Below, piece by piece: positions 23,301 to 32,586 of a DNA stretch of 34,483 bases. How positions within the stretch are numbered: the first letter of the stretch is position 1; each line of letters begins with the position of its first letter. The notes under the pieces were generated by a model, which saw nothing but the letters and a program-made list of their open reading frames with translations, was not told the DNA's origin and did not search any database. The position numbers and the translations under genes are program-made. Source of the stretch: a virus; the IMG/VR virus record IMGVR_UViG_3300030329_001879, positions 1-34,483 of that record; one strand, given 5' to 3'.

Positions 23301-26300
23301 CATATCTAACCCATACGGTATACATGTCTATGAATCCGTTTGCAATCATAAACACAGGACTGAATGTAGTTAATGACGCTCTCTTCATACCAGCAGCTGC
23401 AGCAAGCCAACCTTCAAGTTCCTTGGTACTTCTGGTAGCCATGCCACCTTTACCATGAATCATCTCAAAGACATCTTCATCTATATATTTTCCACCTACT
23501 CCACCGAAAACTCTACGCTCTCCGTTTTCCCAGAAAACCAAGTAACCCTGTTTCTTTTTTCTATCAAATGGGATTTCGTGTCTTATTACTGTTCCATCTT
23601 TCTTTTTAGTTGCAAATTCATTTGTAACTTCTTTTAACCAGTTAAGAGGTTTTTTAGTTTCTCCTACAAGCTGCACATTTAACATATGGTGCATAGCTTT
23701 ATTAGCTGTATTCTTTTGAATCCTATACTCATTACTGGCAACAGTTCGTAACATTACTTCTGGGTCTAACGGGTCTAATGCTCCTAATGTTGGAGCATCT
23801 TCTTTTAGTCCCTGAATTACATTTCTTTCTATAGCTGCAAAAGCAGAATTTCCACGACCACTACCTGCTTTCTTCTTAGTCATGTACTCTGCGTAAATTG
23901 TAGGGTTATAGTAAGGATAATCTTTTTTAAGTTCGTCAGCTAACTCCCGTGAAATGTGACCTGTTTTAACAAGTCTTTCTCGTTCCACATTATAGAATTC
24001 AGCTAACTCTTTTGCTCCCTGCTCTACACGGGCAAACTCAGAATCAGTCATTTCATCTCGCATGGAAGTAATCCATTCTTCCATTTCCCTGTAGGTGCCG
24101 TCTGCATTAGTGGTAACAGAATCTTTTATAGCCTTTCCTGTACTAGGGTCATAGGGAACAGGAAGTTCTCTAGCAGCCATGTTCGGAGTACCATCTGGCT
24201 TTACAACAAAGTTTCTCCAGTGCATAGCCTGTACGTATCTACTAATGTGATGGTATTCAACTCCAACATTGTCACCAGCTTTTTTACCAATTAACGGGTC
24301 TATTCTTGAATCTTTAAAGTTTTGTATTCTTTTTACTGCTTTAGGAAGAATAGAACCCGGTGCTAAATTAATATGAGGCAGTATATCTAAATCAGAAAAT
24401 AGATAATCCCTAATCTCCGCTAATTCTCTCCTAGAAAGAATATAGTCAGTTAATATTCTTTCCCTGTTACTGGAATCAAATACCCTATTCATCCACCTAA
24501 CCATTTTTTCAGGTATCCAAGGAAACATATCAGATACAGATTTTTCAAATGCTGTCTGACTGTTGTCATAGTTCTCAAACCTGTTTCCAGTTTTCTTACT
24601 AGATGCTTGTACTGCTTCTTTTACAGCAACATCATGAACAACCTCTTCTGCTTGTTTCTTGCCAGTAGAATCAGTTCGTGCAATATGTTCGTCCCTCGCT
24701 TCCCGTGAAAACTCATCTGGAGCAGGATACTTAGATTCTTCCAGTGCATTTATTTCAACATCATTAAGAGGTTTGTTAACAGGGAACAAACTCTCATCAT
24801 CTATTAATCGTGACTGTAATGCGTTTCTATCCCGTAAGGGTTCGGCAATATTAGTATCTAGTATTCCCTGTGATGCTTGGTCTAAGTAATCGTCAATTTC
24901 CTGAGCAGTAAGGTCTAACCTTCTAGCAAGCAGGTTTCTTAACTTTCCATAGTAAGAACTGAATCCTCTCGTGGTATGTTTACCCTGTCGTCTGAGGTCA
25001 ATTAAATTATTAATTGCGTTTACTGATTCATTAAAAGATTCTTGGAACTCTTTTTTAACACCACCTTCAGGTGTGTATTTACCAGCAGTTGCACGTATTT
25101 GTTCCTCTAAACGTCTTGGAAGTCTGGTAGTTCTAAGTGTTCTTTCTGTCCCTTTAATTGCCTGATATCCTATTTCTGCATTAGAAAACCTTCTTAACGC
25201 AGGAGCAGAAGCTAAAGGTAATCCTTCACTATTCCACCAATCCAAGTCAGATGCCGTAATATCTTCAAAAGACTTACCAATAATAGATTGTATTCTCTGT
25301 GTTCTGTTTAATGCTTGGGCAGGTACATCAGGAACTATAGGTCCTACCTCTTCACCAAGTTGTAACTGCCTTCCGGGTGATTGCCTAAGTCCCATTTGCA
25401 TAGGGGTTATTTCTGAATCTAATCCTGTCAAGAAACTATTTATTTCTTGGTAGTCATTAGTTACTTCACCTTCTGGAATAGTAGACCGACCACGTACCTT
25501 CAAGCTATCTAGGTGTCGTCCTACTGCTTTTAGTTGTTCGTTTCCGTATCTATATAATGGGTGGTCATTCGATAATCGCTCACCATTGATTTTAGCGAAT
25601 CTGTCTTTTACGAACCACGTGTTAGGTAAGTCATCTGCTCCTTTCCCTCCGCTTAATAACAGAGCATCAAAAGGTGCATATTGACCAGCCCTTGCTCCGT
25701 CACCTGTAACGGAACCCCCATCTCCTGTACGCCTATAGAATGGTTGCATTTCACCATCTGGCATACGAACCATTATTATATTTCTGTCTTTATATTTAAG
25801 AGCCTTAGGGGATATTGATATACCCTGACCAGTATCTGTCATGTTCCCAGTATTGAAACGACTCCAATCTCTGTCTGCTACTCTCCTAAACTCCTCCGTA
25901 TTCACATACGCTACATTTTCATCTAATATTTGAGGAGGCTCAGGAACTTCCCCTCTATTAAGTCCCCATACACGTTCTTCTGCTGCACCACCTTTTCTAG
26001 ACTGATAACCGGACAGTATTTCATCAGGGGTAGACGGTGGCTGAGGTACATCACGAACAACTCCATCTACTTCTATTCTAGTTGTCCCTCCTTCAGGTAA
26101 GCTACGTGACAGATTTTCTATAGTTGCATCAATTGAACCAGTTGGTAGTTGTGTAGTGCCAGCAGGTAATCCTTTAGGGAATAGTCTTGGGGCTTTTGCA
26201 ACTTTTCCTGCCAATCCAATACCAACATAGTTAAGTGGGTCTAGTCCCAGTTCTATAATAAATTTTGTAAGACCACTTATTCCTGCTTGATTATATGCAG

Positions 26301-27207
26301 CCTGTGCAGACTCCTGTCTTCCGTAGCCCTGTGCCTCTAGCTGTTTTGCTATAGCTGCAGCTTCTTCATCAAAAAGTGGATTTCGCATACCATATCTAGC
26401 TAGAAATCCTTCAGACGTAGTAACATTTCCACCTATTGGTTGCATTACTGCTTCGTCCCAAACGCCAAACACACGCATTAAATCTGGTTCAGTGTATCCA
26501 CCAAACTGGGATAGCGTATTTAATAGCCTGTCTTTAGTTGGCGTTATGAATTTACCAAAAGATTTTAATGCGTCCCTATCGCTATCTTCCCAGAGATACT
26601 CTGGTTTATAGGAATCTGATGAAGGGTCTAGTTCAGGATTATATGCTTCTTTTGCTCTTTGTTCTGCTTCTTCTGCATAACCTTGAAACGGTACCCAGTC
26701 ACTTATAGTGCCACTACCAGTTGCAGCCTCGGCTAAAACATTAGCGGTTGTTTTTCCTAGGTTACCTAAACCAGTAAAGAACCTACCTGCCCTGTCTCCC
26801 CAGTCAACGGGTTCAGGTGGAGTAATAGACATGGTTTCCCCGGTTTTAGGAGAAACAACATTTACTGGAGGTGGGGGTGGAGCCATAGGAGTAGTCCACT
26901 CCTCACGGAAATCACGCCACGGATTCCCTTTACGTAAATATTCTCCAAAACTTTGATTACTCCCTGTAGAACTGAAAGGATTAAAGAATCCTAGTACATC
27001 TCTATCACCAGTAACATCTACCGAACCCGGAGCATTGCGGTCATATGTGGGGGGTCCAAGTGGGGCAGAGGGCATTATTCCCTTTTCTCTTAAACTGGGA
27101 ATAAGAGTATTAAATATTTCATCTAGACGAGCAGTAGCCTCAGGTGAACGAGTTTCACCCGATTTATCTACGTCAGCCCTATAGTCAGCATATGTTCTTC
27201 GGTTCAT
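20389..27207 (-). CDS. giant virion/polyvalent protein (2272 residues)
   Basis: The largest gene in the window, equal to a fifth of it. The first 130 residues and the last 50 are Pro/Gly-rich. Residues about 900-1500 are charged and helical (SNRERILTDYILSRRELAEI; YYNPTIYAEYMTKKKAG). Membrane-like or amphipathic helices occur near 1270-1300 (LTTFSPVFMIANGFIDMYTV) and 1605-1645 (GGVMVAQTGIMAWNL; VKYTGLLILM). The stretch around 1660-1830 (VIPHRTREWTIFAGVPVYLM; NWNPLPDTNLVSSIPFASEI; QRMDHLSNNLFG) resembles the LPD38 module of phage polyvalent proteins, which are packaged and enter the host with DNA. A role as internal ejection protein is likely. No catalytic motif was identified. Confidence 0.65.
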   Translation of the reverse strand: MNRRTYADYRADVDKSGETRSPEATARLDEIFNTLIPSLREKGIMPSAPLGPPTYDRNAPGSVDVTGDRDVLGFFNPFSSTGSNQSFGEYLRKGNPWRDFREEWTTPMAPPPPPVNVVSPKTGETMSITPPEPVDWGDRAGRFFTGLGNLGKTTANVLAEAATGSGTISDWVPFQGYAEEAEQRAKEAYNPELDPSSDSYKPEYLWEDSDRDALKSFGKFITPTKDRLLNTLSQFGGYTEPDLMRVFGVWDEAVMQPIGGNVTTSEGFLARYGMRNPLFDEEAAAIAKQLEAQGYGRQESAQAAYNQAGISGLTKFIIELGLDPLNYVGIGLAGKVAKAPRLFPKGLPAGTTQLPTGSIDATIENLSRSLPEGGTTRIEVDGVVRDVPQPPSTPDEILSGYQSRKGGAAEERVWGLNRGEVPEPPQILDENVAYVNTEEFRRVADRDWSRFNTGNMTDTGQGISISPKALKYKDRNIIMVRMPDGEMQPFYRRTGDGGSVTGDGARAGQYAPFDALLLSGGKGADDLPNTWFVKDRFAKINGERLSNDHPLYRYGNEQLKAVGRHLDSLKVRGRSTIPEGEVTNDYQEINSFLTGLDSEITPMQMGLRQSPGRQLQLGEEVGPIVPDVPAQALNRTQRIQSIIGKSFEDITASDLDWWNSEGLPLASAPALRRFSNAEIGYQAIKGTERTLRTTRLPRRLEEQIRATAGKYTPEGGVKKEFQESFNESVNAINNLIDLRRQGKHTTRGFSSYYGKLRNLLARRLDLTAQEIDDYLDQASQGILDTNIAEPLRDRNALQSRLIDDESLFPVNKPLNDVEINALEESKYPAPDEFSREARDEHIARTDSTGKKQAEEVVHDVAVKEAVQASSKKTGNRFENYDNSQTAFEKSVSDMFPWIPEKMVRWMNRVFDSSNRERILTDYILSRRELAEIRDYLFSDLDILPHINLAPGSILPKAVKRIQNFKDSRIDPLIGKKAGDNVGVEYHHISRYVQAMHWRNFVVKPDGTPNMAARELPVPYDPSTGKAIKDSVTTNADGTYREMEEWITSMRDEMTDSEFARVEQGAKELAEFYNVERERLVKTGHISRELADELKKDYPYYNPTIYAEYMTKKKAGSGRGNSAFAAIERNVIQGLKEDAPTLGALDPLDPEVMLRTVASNEYRIQKNTANKAMHHMLNVQLVGETKKPLNWLKEVTNEFATKKKDGTVIRHEIPFDRKKKQGYLVFWENGERRVFGGVGGKYIDEDVFEMIHGKGGMATRSTKELEGWLAAAAGMKRASLTTFSPVFMIANGFIDMYTVWVRYGIAPPTILKRMKKELTDPNGIMREGEDRLYEAFQVIGADKSRTSNIYKEAKDLQQRINDAGGHGDEVFWADDFGTSDKARLWLNEKVETNFIARGAKSLEQSPRLEVFERTIRSELGSKEWLRLKQLPEAQWKDELLNNYQGTPGRGLADHPAMRKAGTTALDATLDFWRGGAWVRNINPYTYFINAAAEGAKLPFRTLGINLHPNVRPVMNPIEGGPRWEFGTFKDALPMPRRRGATGKVFEDIDIRREFPDLDEKGEYIFERGQNPEDLMAELNYENSVFSSLDKIMPNIKHRGMAKMSLMRLGGVMVAQTGIMAWNLAHADEWGYWDIPGWVKYTGLLILMPPRKDENGNVEIDASTGKVVPNYVVIPHRTREWTIFAGVPVYLMEKHHEMAQEPDPETGERLEKTDIGKFYGQIMDNWNPLPDTNLVSSIPFASEILEETTGKDFWRDEPIVSEELQHLDPELQFDQRTSPTAKFISENIIPEGWVYDSPQRMDHLSNNLFGSSGQSVMGLTDYVGKGIDELRRTLGYKETLAKSPEAQVEEYRGKKTSSERTAYRATIARKGIDALEKFETELRKPRTEWSQLPVINQLVRRYNPPYGGGVRELTESLREDEFPEVDASKRAEVQTTFRRLRKQQMVEQQEDDAGLDTWSKKPMGTTGGMTSQDWKNRRSERLGKFSFAREIIPEIYAPNSIYTFPAEEQQKYFNMVHQVIGQASAENIQLTLDMLMTSYFSIKYPDANPQTGRVDPEEEDKFYEARDNFINSIRSYHGEEVFNRFSDLRRANMTDMEVSYDRARTVMNPYWEIGRTADSFIPDYPPQQKQLWDTYVSGMKADGTPMSDREKYDMGQHSLIQGLKRVRDSVRERYVRSTVDPSTGQSLLDNLLVYWYGDVNPDRGYKPVTPDGIGYGARLWGTPMPNLLPPQLPANPYQNPVGPDMGISTPGGFNPNQLDMNSFRGFQPTPSAVR

Positions 27208-27566
27208 TAGAAGTAAATGTGCCTAGTTGCTGGAGCAAATCTTCTAGCAGAAGTTCCTTTTTGCTGTGGAGTTAATGCTCCATATCGTTCTGTAAAAGGA
27301 ACCCCCTGTAAAAATTCAGAAAAGGATTGCATACCTTGAGTAGGGGTTCCCCCTCCTGCAAGTTGCTGCATTCCCTGACCCTGTTGCCCAAGATACTCGT
27401 TATATATATTGGAGTACTGGTTAGACCAGTAATCTTTCTGTCTTTCCTGAGGTCTGGTTATATTCCCAAATCCCTGACCTGCAAACGGTATTGCAGCCTG
27501 ATAAGCCATCTGGGGATTATCAGCAAGTAAGTCAGTATAGAAGTTTTCAAAAGGATTTTTTGCCAT
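27207..27566 (-). CDS. small Gln/Gly-rich late protein
   Basis: A 119-residue protein with an N-terminal helical stretch (MAKNPFENFYTDLLADNPQM), a Tyr/Gln/Asn-rich middle (QKDYWSNQYSNIYNEYLGQQ) and a Gly/Gln low-complexity part (GQGMQQLAGGGTPTQGMQS). Its composition matches the C-terminal tails of its neighbours, so it may be a detached, partner-binding piece of the same internal virion complex. The stop overlaps the start of the giant gene by the TAATG pattern, and it follows the 515-residue protein by nine bases. No family is recognised. Confidence 0.55.
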   Translation of the reverse strand: MAKNPFENFYTDLLADNPQMAYQAAIPFAGQGFGNITRPQERQKDYWSNQYSNIYNEYLGQQGQGMQQLAGGGTPTQGMQSFSEFLQGVPFTERYGALTPQQKGTSARRFAPATRHIYF

Positions 27567-27575
27567 TGTTAACTC

Positions 27576-29123
27576 CTAATATATCTGTGCGTTAGGGTCA
27601 TTAAAAGCATTTTTAAAATTTTGCCAACTATTATCAGTAGGTGCAGCTGGTTGAACCGCCATTTCTACACTGGGGTCTGGTGTAACCTGTGCCCCAATGT
27701 TTGGAGCAGTTGGTACAGTAGGTCCAGCCATTGCCTGTCCTGCCATTGGATTTCCATATTGTCCTGATACCCAATCAGCAAACTGTCTTGCAGCACCTAA
27801 CCCTGATTGAGTTGGGTCTGCCATTGCCATTGTCTGGTATCTGTTTGCAAGAGACTGTCTTAATGCTCGATTCCATGCAGATGGACCACCAGCAGAAGCA
27901 AGAGCAGCATTAACTAAATTACTCTGTAACGCATCTCCGCTAACTATATTCGGGTCAAAGAACTGAGTATATCTTGGGTCTAGTCCCTGTGGTGACCTTC
28001 CTGAAAGCTGATTAGCAATATTAATAAAACTTTGCTGTAGTCCCTCTTGTCCAGTAGCTGTCCTAGTAGGGTCAGCCAAGAACTCTGCAAATGTTCCTGT
28101 TCCTGAAACTTGAGGAGCTAGCATATATCTACCTAGTGAAGGTTGATATCCTCTACTAAGAGTCCGTTGGTAATCTCCCATAGTAGCTACACGTGGGTCG
28201 TAAGGAGTTCCAGCTGCTCTCATAGCAGTGTAAACTCCATAAGGGTCATCTCTGTTTGCCAGTGAAGCTGATACTCCAAACTGTGCTGGTCCCATTCCGG
28301 GTATATCCCATCCGATAGGCGTACTTGTTCCTTCTGGCAGTGGCAGTACAGGAATTCCTCCTCCTGTTTCAGGTACGTTTACCCCTGCGTTAGGTCCATA
28401 TGACATTAATGATGCTGTAGGTGGTGGGAATGTATCATCTAATACAGCTGGAGTTACAGTAGGTGGTTGAGTTGCTACAGCCGGGGTTGCTACAGGTGGC
28501 GTTATCGTAGGTGGAGTTGCAGCTGGTGGTTCAGGAACTGCAGCAGGTGGTGGAGTTATAACCTGAGGTTGAATGTCAGGTGTAGCTGCACCGTAGTCTG
28601 GAAGATTTTCTTTTATCTGCCCCTGTGTATCTGTATCAAACTGGGACATCCATCCTTCTAAACCTGCTTTTACAGCAGCTTGGTCTTCTTCTGAAAGACC
28701 TGCCATAACATCACCAGTTAAAGCCTCGCCTCCAGTTGTAGGTGGCGAAACAGCCCCCTCGCCAACATTAGCTGAATACCCTTGGTCCCTAGGGTCAGAA
28801 GATGGACCAGTAGGTGCTGGAGGAACAATCATTCCTCCAACGTCAGCTGAATATCCTTGGTTCCTAGGGTCAGAAGATGGACCAATAGCTGGGGGAGGGG
28901 CAGGAACTACAGGTTCTGGAACTGCAGTTATAGGACCTGAAGCAGGGTCTGTTTCAAAATCTCCTCTTCTTCTAATAGTCATAGGAGCATTAGCAGGAAT
29001 CCCAGCTGCCGAGGCATTCGGGTCACTATCACCCATTTCAAACACAGGATGACCGGGTGGCATTTCCTGTGCTGGTAAATATGCTGGACTACCGCCAGAT
29101 GGATTTCTTCCCCATTTAGCCAT
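27576..29123 (-). CDS. Pro/Ala-rich low-complexity virion protein
   Basis: A 515-residue protein dominated by Pro, Ala, Thr and Gly in its first 270 residues (VPEPVVPAPPPAIGPSSDPR; PEPPAATPPTITPPVATPAV), with two near-identical copies of GPSSDPRxQGYSAxVG about 25 residues apart. The C-terminal half is more folded and helix-forming (AEFLADPTRTATGQEGLQQS; GPSAWNRALRQSLANRYQTM) and ends in another Pro-rich tail. Between portal and the giant protein, it probably belongs to the internal or portal-proximal virion assembly. GGAGG upstream of ATG 29123 overlaps the end of the portal gene. Confidence 0.6.
   Translation of the reverse strand: MAKWGRNPSGGSPAYLPAQEMPPGHPVFEMGDSDPNASAAGIPANAPMTIRRRGDFETDPASGPITAVPEPVVPAPPPAIGPSSDPRNQGYSADVGGMIVPPAPTGPSSDPRDQGYSANVGEGAVSPPTTGGEALTGDVMAGLSEEDQAAVKAGLEGWMSQFDTDTQGQIKENLPDYGAATPDIQPQVITPPPAAVPEPPAATPPTITPPVATPAVATQPPTVTPAVLDDTFPPPTASLMSYGPNAGVNVPETGGGIPVLPLPEGTSTPIGWDIPGMGPAQFGVSASLANRDDPYGVYTAMRAAGTPYDPRVATMGDYQRTLSRGYQPSLGRYMLAPQVSGTGTFAEFLADPTRTATGQEGLQQSFINIANQLSGRSPQGLDPRYTQFFDPNIVSGDALQSNLVNAALASAGGPSAWNRALRQSLANRYQTMAMADPTQSGLGAARQFADWVSGQYGNPMAGQAMAGPTVPTAPNIGAQVTPDPSVEMAVQPAAPTDNSWQNFKNAFNDPNAQIY
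28770..28884 (-). repeat. two in-frame 40-base direct repeats, 75-base period
   Basis: Bases 28770-28809 and 28845-28884 are the same 40 bases with two mismatches, spaced 75 bases (25 codons) apart. They encode the duplicated GPSSDPR(N/D)QGYSA segment of the Pro-rich virion protein. One difference changes a codon (Asn/Asp). The high DNA identity suggests a recent in-frame duplication, a possible site of length variation. Confidence 0.7.
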
Positions 29124-29126
29124 ATC

Positions 29127-30989
29127 TTATCCTCCCGGTGCTGATGGTATTAAACCTAAATCTGCCAGCCTAGATGCTGACGATTGTGCCCCCGGTCTTG
29201 GAGTACCTGCTGGTACTGAAGGACCGACTGGAGCAGTTGGAGCCACTGGTGGGATACCAAGACCAGCATTAGGCATTACCTGTGGAGGTAATCCCGGAGG
29301 TCCCTGTGGTGCCAGTTGTGATGGTGGTGGCATCATCGGCATTCCCTGTGGCATTCCCTGTGGCATCATTCCCTGCGGTGGAGGTGGTTGAGGCTGCTGC
29401 ATTCCTTTCTCCAGCAGGATTCTTCGTATCTCCTGCTCGTAGAATATAGCAACATCCTCCCTTCCTTCCTGTACCGCACTCTTATACATAGTCCATAACG
29501 CTGCTTCTGGCAACATTCTTTCTGCCATTTGAGCATTAATAGAGTCATCAATCTGGTCTGCAGACTGCATTCCCAGTATCTCGTCACGGATAAACCTGTC
29601 AGGCAACAGAGGAGTCTGACCTTCTCTTGCTATCTGAGCCATGCTCATTCGTGACATGTCATCCTGAGGCAACTGACCTATAAGTCTTACCTCGGAATCT
29701 CCTGCATTACGAATAGTATCAGGAGAAATCTCTTCTGAGAAATACATCCTGTTCTTATCCTGACCACTTACCTCTATAGATTTAAAGGCTCCAGTTATGT
29801 ACTGGTCTGAAAGCATCTTGAATATGCACATATATGCACGTTCAAGTGCTGTTAGTCGTGGAACAAGAACAGTTTCAACTCCCTGACGTAGGGTATTTAT
29901 TGCAAAACCTGATAATTGAAATTCTAATTGCCCATAAACGGAGTGTGGAAGACCGCCTCTTTGCATCTCGCCTGAGACCATACTCATAAAGGCTCCAGAT
30001 TCTCTAGCCATTTCCAGCAGACCGAGGGGTTCTATATCCTCTCCCTGCCCAAGTGCTATCTCGGAGCCTTCCTTGTAGGGGTCTTCTTCAAGTGTTTTAG
30101 TACCGTCACGGGACTTTACCTTGATTCCCTGTCTGCGTGAACGTGCTGTAAGTTCCAGCATGACGCTCATCATAAAGTTATGTTTTTCAAATAAGTCACG
30201 GGAAGATTTAAAGACTGATTCTCCGAAATCTTCTACCGTATCCTGATTACCTGTATCGGTAATTGTCTGTATAAATGGCTGGGAACCTACGGGACCAATA
30301 AATACAGGAACCTTTGTTCCCCCATGTTTAGTTCTTTTTTTAAGAACCATCTCATCTGTGCAGACTATATTGTCTTCCCTGTCATAGAAGTCGTATACAT
30401 CTACTGCATCATCGTCATCTAAATCTGCTCCCTCACCGCCAACCTCTACATCGTATGCTGCTTTGATTTCAGAAGGAGTCTTTTTAGACTTGTAACAAGC
30501 CCAGTCTAAATCATTCTTACCCTGTCCCCAGTAGGTGTGCATCGGGTCCCACGGCTGAATATCTACAAAGGTCTCACCGTCATCGTCTTTTACGAGTAGT
30601 GCCCTGCCTGAAAACCATCCTCTAAGTGCAATGAACCAAGCCATCTGCTGTCTAAGACCGGGTTGCATTCGCATAATAAGTCTTTCGTCAGCAGCTTTAA
30701 GAAGACCTATAAGAAATTTTTCCTTGGAATCGTTATTCTCTCTCTGTTCCCTGTCAGAATTACCGTAGGGAATGCGAACAACCATTTCGGCAGATGTCAT
30801 CCAAGCTATAAGTTTGTCTGCATATACCTGTGGTTCGTTTGAAGTGTACGACTGGTATCCTTCACCTGCGTCAAACTCATCTAAGCGATAGAGTTTATGG
30901 TCGTCATCCATGCGTGTACGCAGCGGTTCGGTCAGGTCGTAGTGATTATCTACTAAAGCTATAATCTCTTCTGGTGTATAGTTCGCCAT
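29127..30989 (-). CDS. portal protein
   Basis: A 620-residue protein directly after the large terminase, with portal-type features: a helical N-terminus (IIALVDNHYDLTEPLRTRMD), a long mixed alpha/beta body with FIALRGWFSGRALLVKDDDG (about 115-134) and FVDIQPWDPMHTYWG typical of wing strands, the stem-like helices around 275-300 and 375-400 (SGFAINTLRQGVETVLVPRL), and a Pro/Gln/Met-rich disordered C-terminus (QQPQPPPPQGMMPQGMPQGM). Portals form the dodecameric DNA channel at one capsid vertex and bind the terminase. Its ATG abuts the terminase stop directly. Confidence 0.82.
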   Translation of the reverse strand: MANYTPEEIIALVDNHYDLTEPLRTRMDDDHKLYRLDEFDAGEGYQSYTSNEPQVYADKLIAWMTSAEMVVRIPYGNSDREQRENNDSKEKFLIGLLKAADERLIMRMQPGLRQQMAWFIALRGWFSGRALLVKDDDGETFVDIQPWDPMHTYWGQGKNDLDWACYKSKKTPSEIKAAYDVEVGGEGADLDDDDAVDVYDFYDREDNIVCTDEMVLKKRTKHGGTKVPVFIGPVGSQPFIQTITDTGNQDTVEDFGESVFKSSRDLFEKHNFMMSVMLELTARSRRQGIKVKSRDGTKTLEEDPYKEGSEIALGQGEDIEPLGLLEMARESGAFMSMVSGEMQRGGLPHSVYGQLEFQLSGFAINTLRQGVETVLVPRLTALERAYMCIFKMLSDQYITGAFKSIEVSGQDKNRMYFSEEISPDTIRNAGDSEVRLIGQLPQDDMSRMSMAQIAREGQTPLLPDRFIRDEILGMQSADQIDDSINAQMAERMLPEAALWTMYKSAVQEGREDVAIFYEQEIRRILLEKGMQQPQPPPPQGMMPQGMPQGMPMMPPPSQLAPQGPPGLPPQVMPNAGLGIPPVAPTAPVGPSVPAGTPRPGAQSSASRLADLGLIPSAPGG

Positions 30990-32354
30990 TTACCAACGCC
31001 TTACACTAATTGTCTTATTATCGGCTATATATCCGTAACCATATCTGTTAATTAGACCGTATATTACAGCTTTAACTCCGTGGTTATATCTGTCTTCCGG
31101 GGTCTGCCCTACTATATTACCATCCCGGTCCATTTTCCAGCGATAGGCACGGGTCTGTCCATCGAAAGGGTTTGGCTGTACTCCGAACTCAGATAAAATT
31201 CCCTTACATTTAGGATTAAAAACTATCCTAGGGTCCCTCTGGTCAACGGGGTCTGTCTTCAGAAAAGACTTTAATCTTTCGGTTCCCTCGTTGATTCTTA
31301 TTTTTTCTGAATCAAAAAATATTCCTGTCCTTTCCAGCCACACTTCTGCAGGAGCAGCCATCGCCTGATGCTGATTCCCTGCGATATCTATCACTCCGAA
31401 CTGTGCATCTCTCCACCACGGCTTGGACTGTGCGATATCTATTATCTCGTCAGTAACCAGATTTCTTTCGTATATTTCGTCTATCACACGCACTTGGTCG
31501 CCTACCACCTGAACTATTTCACAGGCATAAGCCTCCGAATAACCGGGGTCAATCCAGATATGGACGGGAACATCGGGTTCATACTCGACATCCTGAACGT
31601 GTATGTCAGGTCTGATTTCGTTAAAGACCATACCCTGTGGAGGTGAGGGTATGCCTTCTATTCTTTCCATAAAGAAATCGTCTGACGCAGCACGTTCCAA
31701 TGCCAGAATTTCAGGGTCCTCTCTGCCACCGGGGTATAAATACTGGTTTGAATAGCTTGGAAGTGAGAAAGATTTTTCGTCCTGCCCAGCCGAGTGTTGC
31801 CACGACTGGTACATCTGTGGATACCAGCCCAGTGAACCTTCAAATGTTCCTGCCAGAAACAACCACCCTCTCTTCGGGGCACATCTTCCTCTAAGCCTGT
31901 TGAAAGTTTCTAGGTCCAGCTGGCTTGCTTCGCAGCCAATTATCCCGTTAGGTGCCCTCATAGCTAGAGTTCGTGGGTCTTTAGCAGATTTAGTCTCTAT
32001 TCTTGTACCGTCTGCGAGGACTATCCTGCCGGGGTCTACTCTTTTAGATGCTTCAGCAAGCAGTCCTAGCTTTGCAAAGTCTTCAACTAGATACTCAAAC
32101 TCTGCTCTGGTTCTCTCGTAGTCAGCTGCGACCAGCCAGTACAGTCCTGCATCGTCATTTTCCAGAAATCTTCCCAGTAAATACTTGGATGCGACCATAG
32201 ATTTGCCAGCTTGCTCACCACCAGCCACCAGAATAAAGCGTTTTCTTGAAGCTAGGATAGGTTGCTGCAGCGGTGTAGGGGAGAAATCTATTTTTTCATA
32301 GATGTAATCGGCAAGTTCATTAATCTGGTAAGGTGAATTCGTAGATTGAGTCAT
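30990..32354 (-). CDS. terL: terminase large subunit
   Basis: A 454-residue packaging motor (counted from ATG 32354). The ATPase domain has Walker A AGGEQAGKS (about residues 44-52), an adenine-motif neighbourhood LQQPILASRKR, a Walker B-like IIGCEASQLDLE (about 137-148) and a coupling LAGTFE (about 169-174). The nuclease domain has HIWIDPGYSE with the first Asp (about 265), FGVIDIAG with the second, and a terminal DRYNHGVKAVIYGL with the third, the RNase H-like acidic triad that cuts concatemer DNA. A GTG two codons earlier (32360) is also possible. The gene overlaps the 89-residue gene by 35 bases. Confidence 0.92.
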   Translation of the reverse strand: MTQSTNSPYQINELADYIYEKIDFSPTPLQQPILASRKRFILVAGGEQAGKSMVASKYLLGRFLENDDAGLYWLVAADYERTRAEFEYLVEDFAKLGLLAEASKRVDPGRIVLADGTRIETKSAKDPRTLAMRAPNGIIGCEASQLDLETFNRLRGRCAPKRGWLFLAGTFEGSLGWYPQMYQSWQHSAGQDEKSFSLPSYSNQYLYPGGREDPEILALERAASDDFFMERIEGIPSPPQGMVFNEIRPDIHVQDVEYEPDVPVHIWIDPGYSEAYACEIVQVVGDQVRVIDEIYERNLVTDEIIDIAQSKPWWRDAQFGVIDIAGNQHQAMAAPAEVWLERTGIFFDSEKIRINEGTERLKSFLKTDPVDQRDPRIVFNPKCKGILSEFGVQPNPFDGQTRAYRWKMDRDGNIVGQTPEDRYNHGVKAVIYGLINRYGYGYIADNKTISVRRW

Positions 32355-32586
32355 GTTCACTTACATATATCGGGGTCATATCCCCCATATACGCTCCCAG
32401 AATGTTGTATTCATAGAACTCTTCTGCCTCTTCGTGTGTCATTTCCTCGGAAAGAATCTCAATTATCTTGTTTGCAGAATAAACAACCCTCAGTGAAGCG
32501 TCATCCTGACCGATAATTGCCTGTTCATACTTCTTAATCTCTGCCTGAGTGCTACCTAGAAGTACAGGTAACTCACCATCAACCAT
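32320..32586 (-). CDS. 88-residue acidic protein between the terminase genes
   Basis: A small acidic helical protein (VDGELPVLLGSTQAEIKKYE; NKIIEILSEEMTHEEAEEFY; YEYNILGAYMGDMTPIYV) placed between small and large terminase genes and overlapping both. ATG 32586 fits AAGGAA five bases upstream, and a second ATG at 32589 is just before it. The middle, IIEILSEEMTHEEAEEFYEYNI, resembles a short acidic helix pair found in small phage proteins around terminase genes. It may assist terminase assembly or act as an inhibitor. No family is proven. Confidence 0.6.
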   Translation of the reverse strand: MVDGELPVLLGSTQAEIKKYEQAIIGQDDASLRVVYSANKIIEILSEEMTHEEAEEFYEYNILGAYMGDMTPIYVSEHDSIYEFTLPD

